A stretch of 64,000 bases of DNA, taken from assembly GCF_003601975.1 (NCBI RefSeq), contig NZ_QZWZ01000001.1, positions 1-64,000 on the forward strand, written 5' to 3'. This DNA comes from Mesorhizobium waimense. GTDB lineage: Bacteria; Pseudomonadota; Alphaproteobacteria; Rhizobiales; Rhizobiaceae. Shown here piece after piece: positions 34,956 to 45,250 of the stretch. The position numbers were made by a program, and so were the translations under genes. Under the pieces are notes generated by a model, which saw only the letters and a program-made list of their open reading frames with translations, ran no database searches and had not been told where the DNA came from. Within the stretch, counting starts at the first letter, position 1. Every line of letters starts with the position of its first letter.

Positions 34956-35726
34956 ATGACCGCCACTGCGCCTGAGTTTCTGGAAGTCGAGGGAACCGAC
35001 ATCGCCGTCAGGCGCGCGCCGGGGGCAGCGCCCGGCATCGTCTGGCTCGGTGGCTATAAATCCGACATGCTGGGCACGAAGGCGCAGACGCTGGCTGAAT
35101 GGACGGCAAAGGAAGGCCGCGCCTTCCTGCGCCACGATTACTCCGGCCACGGCGAATCGGGAGGCGCCTTTGCCGACGGCACCATCTCGAAATGGCTTGG
35201 GCAAAGCCTCGCCGTCTTCCGTCGCTTCACCAAGGGCAAGCAGATCCTGGTCGGCTCGTCCATGGGCGCCTGGATCACCCTGCGCATGAGCCAGGAATTG
35301 CGCAAGGCGGGCGACGACCGCATCGCCGGCCTGGTGCTGCTGGCCCCGGCGCCGGATTTCACCGCCGAGCTGGTCGAGCCGGTGCTGACCGAGGCGCAGA
35401 AGCGAGATCTCCAGGAAAAGGGGTTTTTCGAAGAGCCGTCCGACTATTCGGCCGAGCCCTATATCTACACGCGCGCGCTGATCGAGGATGGCAGGAAGAA
35501 CCTTGTCATGACCGGGCCGATCGACACCCATTGTCCGGTCCACATCCTGCAGGGCCTGGCCGACGCCGACGTGCCGTCGAGCCATGCGCTGAAGCTCGCT
35601 GCCCTGATGCCGGCCGATGACGTCACGCTGTCGCTCATCCCTGACGGCGACCACCGCCTGTCCCGTCCCCAGGATCTCGACATGCTACTGCGGGCAGTGG
35701 GTGAGATGGTGCGGCGAGCAGGGTAG
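34956..35726 (+). CDS. Alpha/beta hydrolase
   Basis: 256 residues from the ATG at 34956 (GAGGGAAAAGCC upstream). GIVWLGGYKSDMLG, then FLRHDYSGHGESGG, and ILVGSSMGAWITLRM as the nucleophile elbow with Ser. IPDGDHRLSRPQDL has the catalytic His. It resembles abhydrolase-10-like (palmitoyl-thioesterase-type) enzymes. It ends three bases before the transporter gene, so the two form an operon. Confidence 0.85.
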   Translation: MTATAPEFLEVEGTDIAVRRAPGAAPGIVWLGGYKSDMLGTKAQTLAEWTAKEGRAFLRHDYSGHGESGGAFADGTISKWLGQSLAVFRRFTKGKQILVGSSMGAWITLRMSQELRKAGDDRIAGLVLLAPAPDFTAELVEPVLTEAQKRDLQEKGFFEEPSDYSAEPYIYTRALIEDGRKNLVMTGPIDTHCPVHILQGLADADVPSSHALKLAALMPADDVTLSLIPDGDHRLSRPQDLDMLLRAVGEMVRRAG

Positions 35727-35729
35727 GTC

Positions 35730-36872
35730 ATGCGCATTTCCATCCCGATATCCGCCTTCGTCGCGGCAATCGTCGGCTTTGGCGGCACGCTGGCCGTAGT
35801 CATCGCCGCCGCCAAGGCGGTCGGCGCCACCCAGGTCGAGACCGCGAGTTGGGTGACGGCGCTGTGTCTGGCGATGGCGATCGAATGCCTGTGGCTGTCC
35901 TGGCGCACGAAAATGCCCGTCATCACCGCCTGGTCGACGCCGGGCCTGGCGTTGATCGCGGCATCTAGCGGCTTTACGATAAATGATGCGGTGGGCGCCT
36001 TCATCGTCACCGCCATCCTGTTGATCGCCACGGGCATGTTCAAGCCGCTGACCCAGCTGATCGCCAGGATCCCGGCCTCGGTCGCTTCCGGCATGCTGGC
36101 CGGCATCCTCGTCAGCTTCGCCACCGGCGCGGTCAAGACCATACCCGCCGACCCCTGGCTGATCTTGCCGCTGATCGCGGCCTTTTTTGTCATCCGCCTG
36201 TTCAATCCGGCGCTGTCGGTTCTGGCGGTGCTGATCGGCGGCGGCCTCGCCGCCTTCCTCACCGGCCGCGTCGGCGGCCTGCCGACGCCGGAACTATCGA
36301 CGCTCACACTGATTGCGCCACATTTCAGCGCCGCGTCGATCATCGGCCTGGCCTTGCCGCTCTACCTCGTCACCATGGCCTCGCAGAACCTGTCCGGCCT
36401 CGCTGTGTTGAGGGCCGCCGGCTACCATCCCGAGCCCGGCCCTCTGATTGGCGTTACCGGCCTGTTTTCGCTGCTGTCGGCGCCATTCGGCGCCTCGACC
36501 ACCAATCTGGCGGCGATGTCGGCGGCGATCTGCACCGGCCCGGACGTGCATCCTGATCCCGCCGAGCGCTGGAAAACCGGTCCCTTCTATGCGCTCGCCT
36601 ATCTTGTCTTCGCCATCTTCGGCGCCTCGCTGGTGGCGATCTTCGCCGTGCTGCCGCAGAGCCTGATCGTGCTGGTTGCAGGCCTGGCGCTGATGGCGCC
36701 TTTGGCCAACGCGCTGTCGATCGCGCTCAAGGAAGAGGGCGAGCGCATGGCCGCCACCGTCACCTTCGCCGTCACCGCCTCGGGGCTGACGCTGTCCGGC
36801 GTCGGCGCAGCATTCTGGGGCCTGGTTGCCGGCATGGCCGTGCTTTTCCTCGAAGTGCTCAAAAAGAAATAA
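35730..36872 (+). CDS. benE: BenE-family benzoate/H+ symporter-like transporter
   Basis: 380 residues with about 11-12 hydrophobic helices. SPGLALIA-like WSTPGLALIAASSGF, PASVASGMLAGILVSF and the late ASTTNLAAMSAAICTG fit the BenE family of inner-membrane carriers, first described for benzoate. The real substrate here is unknown; no benzoate genes are near. It follows the alpha/beta hydrolase by three bases and probably shares its transcript. Confidence 0.85.
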   Translation: MRISIPISAFVAAIVGFGGTLAVVIAAAKAVGATQVETASWVTALCLAMAIECLWLSWRTKMPVITAWSTPGLALIAASSGFTINDAVGAFIVTAILLIATGMFKPLTQLIARIPASVASGMLAGILVSFATGAVKTIPADPWLILPLIAAFFVIRLFNPALSVLAVLIGGGLAAFLTGRVGGLPTPELSTLTLIAPHFSAASIIGLALPLYLVTMASQNLSGLAVLRAAGYHPEPGPLIGVTGLFSLLSAPFGASTTNLAAMSAAICTGPDVHPDPAERWKTGPFYALAYLVFAIFGASLVAIFAVLPQSLIVLVAGLALMAPLANALSIALKEEGERMAATVTFAVTASGLTLSGVGAAFWGLVAGMAVLFLEVLKKK

Positions 36873-36988
36873 TCATTTCAGCCCCTTGTCCGGTTTTGGC
36901 CGGATCTGTCTTGAATCGCCGTTTTCCCCATCCCATTTCGATTCCACGCAGCCGATCTGGCTGTCTCCAACGGAAGGACTGGGAGAAA

Positions 36989-37456
36989 ATGAACACGACT
37001 GCATTGATCCGTCCGGCCTGGACGCCGGCGACCATCGCGTTGATGGTGATCGGCTTCATGGTGTTCTGGCCGCTCGGCTTCGCCATGCTCGCCTACATCA
37101 TCTGGGGCGACCGGCTCGACGGCTTCAAGCGTGACGTCAACCGCGCCACCGACGGCATCTTCGCCGGCTGCCGCCGCGGCTCCGACAAGGCCGCGCGCTG
37201 GGGCCACGGCTCCGCCCGCACCGGCAACGTCGCTTTCGACGACTGGCGCGAAAAGGAGCTTGAGCGCCTCGCCGAAGAGCGCCGCAAGCTCGACGAGATG
37301 CTGACCGAGTTCGACGACTACGCTCGCGAACTGCGCCGCGCCAAGGACCAGGACGAGTTCGACCGCTTCATGGCGAACCGCAACAAGTCGACTGCTCCGA
37401 CGACGACCAAGCCGACCACACCCAAGCGCAAAGGTTCGAACCTGCTTGACGACTGA
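36989..37456 (+). CDS. DUF2852 membrane protein
   Basis: 155 residues from the ATG at 36989 (GGGAG upstream). One membrane helix at about 14-38 (TIALMVIGFMVFWPLGFAML), a short basic cluster, then a charged coiled coil at 75-125 (EKELERLAEERRKLDEML), and a Thr/Lys/Pro-rich tail. It fits the alphaproteobacterial DUF2852 group, function unknown. A clear terminator follows. Confidence 0.8.
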   Translation: MNTTALIRPAWTPATIALMVIGFMVFWPLGFAMLAYIIWGDRLDGFKRDVNRATDGIFAGCRRGSDKAARWGHGSARTGNVAFDDWREKELERLAEERRKLDEMLTEFDDYARELRRAKDQDEFDRFMANRNKSTAPTTTKPTTPKRKGSNLLDD

Positions 37457-37483
37457 GCCCCTGCGACAGGTCTCGGCATGACT

Positions 37484-37517
37484 AACGGCGTCGCGCAAGC
37501 GGCGCCGTTTCTTTTTT
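37484..37517 (+). terminator. Intrinsic terminator after the DUF2852 gene
   Basis: AACGGCG, a 12-base loop, CGCCGTT, then TTCTTTTTT. A 7-bp stem with a strong T-run, 27 bases after the stop codon. Confidence 0.8.
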
Positions 37518-37575
37518 GTTCTCTTTTCGGCTTCGCTCCACTGGTCGTTTTCCTCGAATCGCGTATCGTCCAGCC

Positions 37576-38334
37576 ATGTCCTTCGGCTTCTTCCGCAACC
37601 TGACCAAGCCCAAGCCGTCGCCCGTCGTCGAGCGCGAGCATTGCGTCGCCGGCCGCACCCTGCCGCTCAAGATCGTCGAGAGCGCCAGGGCCCGCCGGCT
37701 GACGCTGCGCATCGATTCCGGCGGCCAGGGCCTGCGCATCACCGTGCCGCCGGGCCTGCGCCGCGGCGAGGTCGAAAAATTCCTCGACCGTCACCAGGAC
37801 TGGCTGGAGCAGCGGCTGGCCAAGGTGCCGACACGGCCGCAGGTGCGGCCCGGCATCAAGATCCCGGTGCGCGGCGTGGCCCACCGCATCGTCCATGAAT
37901 CGGCCAAGCGCGGCACCGTCACCGTCTCGCGCGACGAGCGTGGTCCGCTGCTGATCGTGCATGGCGAGCGCGTGCATCTGCCGCGCCGCATCGCCGATTT
38001 CCTCAAGCGCGAGGCCAAGCGCGAGATCGAGCGCCTGGTGGCCAAGCACAGCGCGGCGATCGGCAAGCGCGCCAAGGCGATCCGCTTCAAGGACACGTCG
38101 AGCCGCTGGGGCTCCTGCACCTCCGACGGCAATCTGTCCTTCTCCTGGCGTATCATGATGGCGCCCGCACCGGTCATAAACTACCTCGTCGCGCATGAGG
38201 TGGCGCATCTCAAGGAGATGAACCACGGCCCGAAGTTCTGGAAATTGTGCGAACAGCTCTGCCCCGACACCGATCGCTGCAAGGACTGGCTGAAACGCAA
38301 TGGCGGTGCGCTACAGGCGATCGTGTTCGATTGA
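37576..38334 (+). CDS. YgjP-like M48-family metallopeptidase
   Basis: 252 residues from the ATG at 37576. The zinc motif HEVAHLKEMNHGPKFW (H-E-x-x-H with downstream His) and SSRWGSCTSDGNLSFSW are the two hallmarks of the DUF45/YgjP group (UTP pyrophosphatase-associated or SprT-like metal peptidases). No signal peptide, so cytoplasmic. Its physiological target is unknown. Confidence 0.88.
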   Translation: MSFGFFRNLTKPKPSPVVEREHCVAGRTLPLKIVESARARRLTLRIDSGGQGLRITVPPGLRRGEVEKFLDRHQDWLEQRLAKVPTRPQVRPGIKIPVRGVAHRIVHESAKRGTVTVSRDERGPLLIVHGERVHLPRRIADFLKREAKREIERLVAKHSAAIGKRAKAIRFKDTSSRWGSCTSDGNLSFSWRIMMAPAPVINYLVAHEVAHLKEMNHGPKFWKLCEQLCPDTDRCKDWLKRNGGALQAIVFD

Positions 38335-38376
38335 GCCGTTAGCGCAGGCGCTTGAGATTCGCGAAGCCATCCCAAC

Positions 38377-38432
38377 TTCGTCATCCTAGGGTCTGCGTTC
38401 CGCTTCGCGTCACTTCGCCTTAGGATGACGAA
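38377..38432. repeat. Palindromic intergenic element
   Basis: TTCGTCATCCTA and TAGGATGACGAA are perfect 12-bp inverted ends around a 32-base GC-rich loop (GGGTCTGCGTTCCGCTTCGC). It lies between the metallopeptidase and the next convergent gene, as common in rhizobial palindromic element families. Confidence 0.7.
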
Positions 38433-38443
38433 ATCACAAGAGC

Positions 38444-38662
38444 TCAATCATCATTCGCCGCATTGAGTTCCTCCGGCCTCAAGCCCTCATCGCCCTGGCG
38501 CGGCCACGGCAGAAAATTTCGCTCGAAGGCGTCGCCGCCGAAATAGTCGAGCGCGCGGTGCGCCTCGGCGCCGTTGAAGGCGGCCTTGTCCATCAGATGC
38601 GCGATGACCTCGCGCGCCTGCGCGATCTTTTGCCTGAGTTGGGCAACGCTCTGGTCTGTCAT
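38444..38662 (-). CDS. Small hypothetical protein
   Basis: 72 residues from an ATG at 38662. A helical N-terminus (LRQKIAQAREVIAHLMDKA) is followed by ALDYFGGDAFERNFLPWP. No signal peptide or membrane helix. Family not recognised, but composition is coding-like and there is no competing frame. It is divergent from trpF with 111 bases between. Confidence 0.6.
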   Translation of the reverse strand: MTDQSVAQLRQKIAQAREVIAHLMDKAAFNGAEAHRALDYFGGDAFERNFLPWPRQGDEGLRPEELNAANDD

Positions 38663-38773
38663 GGTCGTTTGCTCCCGCCTATATCCCTAAGAAGAAGGTA
38701 GTGCGTTCGGCCCCGCCGGCAAACAGGACGCTTTTTCTCGACTCGTGCCACTTTTCGTGCCAATCCCCGCGCT

Positions 38774-39433
38774 ATGGCGCTCGACATCAAGATATGCGGG
38801 TTGAAGACCGATGAAGCACTGACCGCGGCGCTCGCCGGCGGCGCCAGCCATGTCGGCTTCATCTTCTTCGCCAAGAGCCCGCGCTATGTCGACCCGGCGG
38901 AAGCAGGCCGCCTGCGCCAGGCGGCCATCGGCAAGGCCAGGGCGGTCGCCGTGACGGTCGACGCCAGTGACGCATTCCTGGATGAAATCGTCGGCAAGAT
39001 GCACCCCGACATGCTGCAGCTTCACGGCTCGGAAACGCCGGAGCGGGTGGCTGAGGTGAAAGCCCGTTACGGCCTGCCGGTCATGAAGGCGCTGTCGGTC
39101 AGCGCGCCCGCCGATCTCGAGCGGATAAAGCCCATCGTCGGCATCGCCGACCGCTTCCTGTTCGATGCCAAGCCGCCGAAAGGTTCGGAATTGCCGGGTG
39201 GCAACGGCGTCGCCTTCGACTGGCGCATTCTGGCCGGCCTTGACGCCGGCGTCGATTACATGCTTTCCGGTGGGCTCAACGCCGCCAATATCGGCGATGC
39301 CCTTCAGCTTGCCAATCCGCCCGGAATAGACATTTCGTCGGGCGTGGAAAGCGCACCGGGCGTCAAGGATCCGGCGCTGATCGAGCAGTTTTTCCGGGCC
39401 GTCAGGGCCGCGCGCGACGACCGCGCCGCCTGA
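38774..39433 (+). CDS. trpF: Phosphoribosylanthranilate isomerase
   Basis: 219 residues, a (beta/alpha)8 barrel. DIKICGLKTDE holds the catalytic Cys near the start, and LLQLHGSE-like MLQLHGSETPE and FDAKPPKGSELPGGNG, LSGGLNAANI, and GIDISSGVE are the phosphate-binding signatures. It converts N-(5-phosphoribosyl)anthranilate to CdRP in tryptophan synthesis, directly followed by trpB and trpA. Confidence 0.97.
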   Translation: MALDIKICGLKTDEALTAALAGGASHVGFIFFAKSPRYVDPAEAGRLRQAAIGKARAVAVTVDASDAFLDEIVGKMHPDMLQLHGSETPERVAEVKARYGLPVMKALSVSAPADLERIKPIVGIADRFLFDAKPPKGSELPGGNGVAFDWRILAGLDAGVDYMLSGGLNAANIGDALQLANPPGIDISSGVESAPGVKDPALIEQFFRAVRAARDDRAA

Positions 39434-39449
39434 GTGCTCTAAACCAAAG

Positions 39450-39492
39450 CATGTCCTGGAAAAGTGGGAACCGGTTTTCCGACAAGGACATG
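39450..39492. repeat. Palindromic repeat with AAAAGTG...GGTTTTCC core, copy 3
   Basis: Arms CATGTCCT and AGGACATG flank GGAAAAGTGGGAACCGGTTT. It lies in the trpF-trpB gap. Same core as copies at 26589 and 32934 with a different arm pair. Confidence 0.6.
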
Positions 39493-39520
39493 TTCAGACA
39501 TCGAGACTAGGAGATCGGCG

Positions 39521-40771
<1,251 letters not shown>

Positions 40772-40773
40772 TC

Positions 40774-41613
40774 ATGACCACCCGCATCGACCGCCGCATG
40801 GCAAAACTGAAAGCCGAAGGCCGCCCGGCTTTAGTCACCTATTTCATGAGCGGCGACCCGGACTACGACACCGCTTTGTCGATCATGAAGGCGCTGCCGA
40901 AGGCAGGCGCCGACATCATCGAAATGGGCATGCCGTTTTCCGATCCGATGGCCGATGGCCCGGCGATCCAGGCGGCGGGCCTGCGTGCGCTGAAGGGCGG
41001 CCAGACGCTGGTCAAGACGCTTAAGATGGCGGCGGACTTCCGCACCGGCGACAACGAGACGCCGATCGTGCTGATGGGCTACTACAACCCGATCTACATT
41101 TACGGCGTCGACCGCTTCCTCAAGGACGCCATCGCCAGCGGCATCGACGGGCTGATCGTCGTCGACCTGCCGCCGGAAATGGACGAGGAACTTTGCATCC
41201 CGGCGCTCAAGGCCGGCATCAATTTTATCCGCCTGGCGACGCCGACCACCGACGACAAGCGCCTGCCCAAGGTGCTGCAGAACACCTCCGGCTTCGTCTA
41301 CTACGTCTCGATGACCGGCATCACCGGCTCTGCCCTGGCTGATACTGGCAAGGTCGCGGCGGCGGTCAAGCGCATCAAGGGCCACACCGACTTGCCGGTC
41401 TGCGTCGGCTTCGGCGTCAAGACCGCCGAGCAGGCGCGCACCATCGGCGCCAATGCCGATGGTGTCGTTGTCGGCACCGCGATCGTCAATGCGGTGGCCA
41501 ATGTACTCGGCCCCAAGGGCGAAAAGACCGCGGACCCTGCCGAAGCAGTCGCCACGCTGGTCAGTGGCCTGTCGCAAGGCGTGCGTTCGGCCCGCCTTGC
41601 TGCCGCCGAATAA
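40774..41613 (+). CDS. trpA: Tryptophan synthase, alpha chain
   Basis: 279 residues. [31 protein letters not shown] (catalytic Glu and Asp) and [10 protein letters not shown] are diagnostic. It cleaves indole-3-glycerol phosphate and hands indole to TrpB through a tunnel. It starts two bases after trpB and is followed 36 bases later by accD. Confidence 0.98.
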   Translation: MTTRIDRRMAKLKAEGRPALVTYFMSGDPDYDTALSIMKALPKAGADIIEMGMPFSDPMADGPAIQAAGLRALKGGQTLVKTLKMAADFRTGDNETPIVLMGYYNPIYIYGVDRFLKDAIASGIDGLIVVDLPPEMDEELCIPALKAGINFIRLATPTTDDKRLPKVLQNTSGFVYYVSMTGITGSALADTGKVAAAVKRIKGHTDLPVCVGFGVKTAEQARTIGANADGVVVGTAIVNAVANVLGPKGEKTADPAEAVATLVSGLSQGVRSARLAAAE

Positions 41614-41649
41614 TCTTCCTACCTCTTCGTCAGGACAGGAGCCGAAGCG

Positions 41650-42576
41650 ATGAACTGGATCACCAATTACGTCCGCCCGAAGATCAATTCGATGCTCGGC
41701 CGCCGTACCGACATGCCCGAAAACCTCTGGATCAAGGATCCCGAGACCGGCGAGATGGTGTTCCACAAGGACCTGGAGCAGAACCAGTTCGTCATCCCGT
41801 CCTCCGGCCATCACATGAAGATCTCGGCCAAGGAGCGGCTGAAATTCTTCCTCGACGACGGCAAATACGAGACGCTCGAAAACCCCAAGGTGGTGCAGGA
41901 TCCGCTGAAATTCCGCGACGAGAAGCGCTACACCGACCGGCTGAAGGACGCTAAGGCCAAGACCGGCCTGGAGGATGCCATCGTCAATGCGCTGGGCAGC
42001 ATCGACGGCCTGCCGGTGGTGGTCACGGTGCAGGACTTCGCCTTCATGGGCGGCTCGCTCGGCATGGCCGCGGGCGACGCCATCGTGCACGCCTTCGAGG
42101 TCGCCCTGCAGCGTAGGCGGCCGCTGATCCTGTTCGCTGCCTCCGGCGGCGCCCGCATGCAGGAAGGCATTCTCTCGCTGATGCAATTGCCGCGCACCAC
42201 GGTCGGCGTCGACCGGCTGAAGGAGGCCGGCCTGCCCTACATCGTCGTGCTGACCAACCCGACCACCGGCGGCGTTACCGCCTCCTACGCCATGCTGGGC
42301 GATGTCCACATCGCCGAGCCCGGCGCACTGATCGGCTTTGCCGGCCCGCGTGTCATCGAGCAGACCATCCGCGAAAAACTGCCCGACGGCTTCCAGCGCG
42401 CCGAATATTTGATGGAGCACGGCATGGTCGACATGGTGGTGTCGAGGCTCGAATTGCGCCAGACGATTTCGCGGCTGTTGAAGATGCTGCTCAAGATGCC
42501 GGAAGAGCAGAAGCCGCTGGAGCCGGAAATCCTGCCGCCGGCGCTTACACAGCCGGAAGCACGGCCGCAGGCCTGA
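41650..42576 (+). CDS. accD: Acetyl-CoA carboxylase carboxyltransferase, beta subunit, lacking the zinc ribbon
   Basis: 308 residues. The crotonase-like core is typical ([43 protein letters not shown]). At residues about 20-60 the usual four-Cys zinc ribbon is replaced: [11 protein letters not shown] where E. coli has WTKCDSCGQV, and [10 protein letters not shown] where E. coli has EVCPKCDHHM. All four Cys are lost while the frame and flanking residues are kept. It forms the carboxyltransferase with AccA in fatty acid synthesis, 36 bases after trpA. Confidence 0.96.
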   Translation: MNWITNYVRPKINSMLGRRTDMPENLWIKDPETGEMVFHKDLEQNQFVIPSSGHHMKISAKERLKFFLDDGKYETLENPKVVQDPLKFRDEKRYTDRLKDAKAKTGLEDAIVNALGSIDGLPVVVTVQDFAFMGGSLGMAAGDAIVHAFEVALQRRRPLILFAASGGARMQEGILSLMQLPRTTVGVDRLKEAGLPYIVVLTNPTTGGVTASYAMLGDVHIAEPGALIGFAGPRVIEQTIREKLPDGFQRAEYLMEHGMVDMVVSRLELRQTISRLLKMLLKMPEEQKPLEPEILPPALTQPEARPQA

Positions 42577-42638
42577 CGCGACATTCTTAGCCGCGAACCG
42601 CGATTGCGCGAGACTCCGCGCACGCTTAGGATTCTTTT

Positions 42639-43964
42639 ATGACCACGCTTGCCGCCGACCGCGAAATCGAAGCTCTGATGGCGCTTCACCCGAAGGGCTT
42701 CGACCTTTCGCTCGACCGGATTTCGCGGCTGCTCGAGCGGCTGGGCAATCCGCAGGACCGGCTACCGCCGGTCATCCACATCGCCGGCACCAACGGCAAG
42801 GGCTCGTGCGCGGCCTTCTCGCGGGCGCTGCTCGAAGCCGCTGGCCATCTCGTCCACGTGCATACCTCGCCGCATCTGGTGAACTGGCATGAGCGCTACC
42901 GTCTTGCGGCCGATGGCGGGGGCAGGCTGGTCGACGACGAGGTTTTCGCCGAGGCCATCGCCCGCGTCGCCAAGGCCAATGCAGGCCAGAAGATAACCGT
43001 CTTCGAGATCCTCACCGCCGTCACCTTCATCCTGTTTTCCGAACATCCGGCCGCCGCCGCCATCATCGAGGTTGGCCTCGGTGGCCGCTTCGACGCCACC
43101 AATGTCGTGGCTAGGCCCGCAGTGTCGGTCATCATGCCGGTCTCGCTCGACCACGAGGCCTATCTCGGCGACCGTGTCGAGCTGATCGCCGCCGAAAAGG
43201 CCGGCATCATCAAGCCAGGCTGTCCGGTGATCATCGGCGCGCAGGAAACCGAAACGGCGCTCCAGGTGCTGATCGAAACCGCCGAGCGGCTCGACTGTCC
43301 GACCTTCGTCTACGGCCAGGATTTCCTCGCCTACGAGGAGAACGGACGCATGGTCTACCAGGACGAGGACGGCTTGATGGACCTGCCACCGCCGCGCCTG
43401 CCGGGGCGTCATCAGTTCGCCAATGCCGCTGCCGCGATCGCCGCGGTCAAGGCGGCGGGCTTCGAGATCAGCCACCGCGCCGCCGAGAAGGCGATGACCA
43501 GTGTCGCCTGGCCGGGTCGCATGCAAAAGCTGGCGCAGGGCCGGCTGGCGGAGCTGGCGCCGAAGGGCGCCGACATCTGGCTCGACGGCGGCCACAATCC
43601 AGGCGCCGGCATCGTCGTCGCCGAGGCACTGGCCGAGCAGGAGGACAAGAACCCGCGTCCGTTGTTTCTGATCTCCGGCATGATCAACACCAAGGATCAG
43701 AGCGGTTATTTCCGCGCCTTCAAGGGCCTGGCCCGGCATGTCTATACGGTCCCGGTGAGCATGAGCGATGCCGGCGTGCCGAATGACGAACTGGCCATCC
43801 GTGCCGTCGAGGCAGGCCTGTCGGCCGAGCCGGTGAGCTCGGTCGCCAGCGCCCTGATGCTGCTGCGCGACACATGGGACGGCCCGCCGCCGCGCATCCT
43901 GATCGGCGGTTCATTGTACCTGGCCGGCGCCGTATTGGCCGAGAACGGCACGCCGCCAGCCTGA
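42639..43964 (+). CDS. folC: Folylpolyglutamate synthase/dihydrofolate synthase
   Basis: 441 residues. HIAGTNGKGSCAAFSRALL is the Mur-ligase-type P-loop; SPHLVNWHERYRL, EVGLGGRFDATNVV and DGGHNPGAGIVVAEAL complete the set. It adds glutamate to folates (and to dihydropteroate when bifunctional). It is read from the trp-acc transcript unless a promoter lies in the 62-base gap after accD. Confidence 0.96.
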   Translation: MTTLAADREIEALMALHPKGFDLSLDRISRLLERLGNPQDRLPPVIHIAGTNGKGSCAAFSRALLEAAGHLVHVHTSPHLVNWHERYRLAADGGGRLVDDEVFAEAIARVAKANAGQKITVFEILTAVTFILFSEHPAAAAIIEVGLGGRFDATNVVARPAVSVIMPVSLDHEAYLGDRVELIAAEKAGIIKPGCPVIIGAQETETALQVLIETAERLDCPTFVYGQDFLAYEENGRMVYQDEDGLMDLPPPRLPGRHQFANAAAAIAAVKAAGFEISHRAAEKAMTSVAWPGRMQKLAQGRLAELAPKGADIWLDGGHNPGAGIVVAEALAEQEDKNPRPLFLISGMINTKDQSGYFRAFKGLARHVYTVPVSMSDAGVPNDELAIRAVEAGLSAEPVSSVASALMLLRDTWDGPPPRILIGGSLYLAGAVLAENGTPPA

Positions 43965-43994
43965 GCGCGCGACGATCACCGCAAGGAGCCAGTG

Positions 43995-44414
43995 ATGATC
44001 AAGGTAAAGCAACTCGCTCACGTCTGCATTTTCGCGCATGACCTGGAAGCGACGCGAAGCTTCTACCGGGACGCGCTTGGCATGGACACCCAGTTCAATT
44101 TCCTGCGCGACGGCACGGTTTTCGGCTTCTACCTCAATTGCGGCGGCCGCAGCCATGTCGAGGTGTTCCAGAAAGACGAGGCCCGCTACGGCGACCTGAA
44201 CCAGATCAACCATTTCTGCCTCGAAGTGGAAAACATCGACGCGGCGATCGCCCACATAAGGGCAAATGGCATCGACGTCACGGCAAAGAAACACGCCTGC
44301 GACGACACCTGGCAGGCCTGGATCCGCGACCCCAACGGCGTGAAGATCGAGCTGTTCGAATACACCGAAAAAAGTGCGCAATTCGCCGGCGGCGATCGCA
44401 TCGCCGACTGGTGA
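43995..44414 (+). CDS. VOC-family protein
   Basis: 139 residues from the ATG at 43995 (AAGGAG upstream; a GTG at 43992 precedes it). VKQLAHVCIFAHDLEATRSF, HVEVFQKDEARY, INHFCLEVENID and WIRDPNGVKIELFEY give the paired beta-alpha-beta-beta-beta units with metal ligands His, Glu and Glu. Lactoylglutathione-lyase-like, substrate unknown. Confidence 0.85.
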   Translation: MIKVKQLAHVCIFAHDLEATRSFYRDALGMDTQFNFLRDGTVFGFYLNCGGRSHVEVFQKDEARYGDLNQINHFCLEVENIDAAIAHIRANGIDVTAKKHACDDTWQAWIRDPNGVKIELFEYTEKSAQFAGGDRIADW

Positions 44415-44439
44415 TCGCTGGGCGCTGGCCCTTGGCGGG

Positions 44440-44721
44440 TTATTTCAGCTCGATCTCGATGAAGGCGTATTCGCCCTCATTGGCGTTGATGACATCGTGC
44501 TCGACGCCTTGCTTCCGGAAATAGGGCGCCCCCTTCTTCATCTCGGCGAAGGAGTCGCCGTCCTTGGTCAACAGCTTCACCTTGCCGTCCATCAGCGGCA
44601 CGACGACATAGTCGTGGCCATGCCGGTGCCAGCCGGTGTTGTCGCCCGGTTGGAAGCGGTATTCGGTGACGATGACGCGCTCATTGTCGATGAAGACGGT
44701 GGCCTTGGCGGATCCGGTCAT
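44440..44721 (-). CDS. Cupin-domain protein
   Basis: 93 residues, a minimal single cupin. GDNTGWHRHGHDYVVVPLMDG holds the metal His cluster of motif 1, and GVEHDVINANEGEYAFIEIE motif 2. Small cupins bind metals and act as isomerases, dioxygenases or sensors; nothing fixes the role. It is convergent with the VOC gene and is followed upstream by the trxA terminator. Confidence 0.85.
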   Translation of the reverse strand: MTGSAKATVFIDNERVIVTEYRFQPGDNTGWHRHGHDYVVVPLMDGKVKLLTKDGDSFAEMKKGAPYFRKQGVEHDVINANEGEYAFIEIELK

Positions 44722-44802
44722 GGGGTTCTCCTGTCTCTTTCAAGCAGAAGGCATGGGAGACCGGTGCGCGAGGGCCAGCGTGGCCGAGCGATGACGCCAA
44801 AG

Positions 44803-44828
44803 AAAAAGCCCGGCACGATGACCGGGCT
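44803..44828 (-). terminator. Intrinsic terminator after trxA
   Basis: On the minus strand AGCCCGG, an 8-base loop, CCGGGCT, then TTTTCTTT. Located 25 bases beyond the trxA stop. Confidence 0.85.
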
Positions 44829-44853
44829 TGTCCTTCAAACAGTTTGATTGGGC

Positions 44854-45177
44854 TCAGCCGAGGTTGCCGTTGATCCAGTGCGACAGCGCGGTCTTCGGCG
44901 CAGCACCCACTTTGATATCGGCCCGTTCGCCACCCTTGAAGATCATCAGCGTCGGGATCGAGCGCACGCCGAACTGCGCCGCCAATTCCGGGTTCTCGTC
45001 GATGTTCAGCTTGGCGATCTTGACCTTGCTGCCGAGTTCGGTGGCGATCTCTTCGAGCGCCGGCGCGATCATCTTGCACGGGCCGCACCATTCGGCCCAG
45101 AAATCAACCACGACCGGCTCCTTGGCGTTGAGCACATCGGCCTCGAAATTGCTCTTGTCGACCTTCACGGTGGCCAT
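44854..45177 (-). CDS. trxA: Thioredoxin
   Basis: 107 residues from the ATG at 45177. [11 protein letters not shown] is the active-site dithiol motif and SIPTLMIF carries the cis-proline. It reduces protein disulfides in the cytoplasm using NADPH via thioredoxin reductase. It lies 73 bases after addA on the same strand. Confidence 0.97.
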   Translation of the reverse strand: MATVKVDKSNFEADVLNAKEPVVVDFWAEWCGPCKMIAPALEEIATELGSKVKIAKLNIDENPELAAQFGVRSIPTLMIFKGGERADIKVGAAPKTALSHWINGNLG

Positions 45178-45250
45178 GCGGAAATCCTTTCGAAAATTCA
45201 GTTGCACCAAATGTGGTGGCTGTCGCGCCCTTCTTCAAGCAGTTCTTGTG

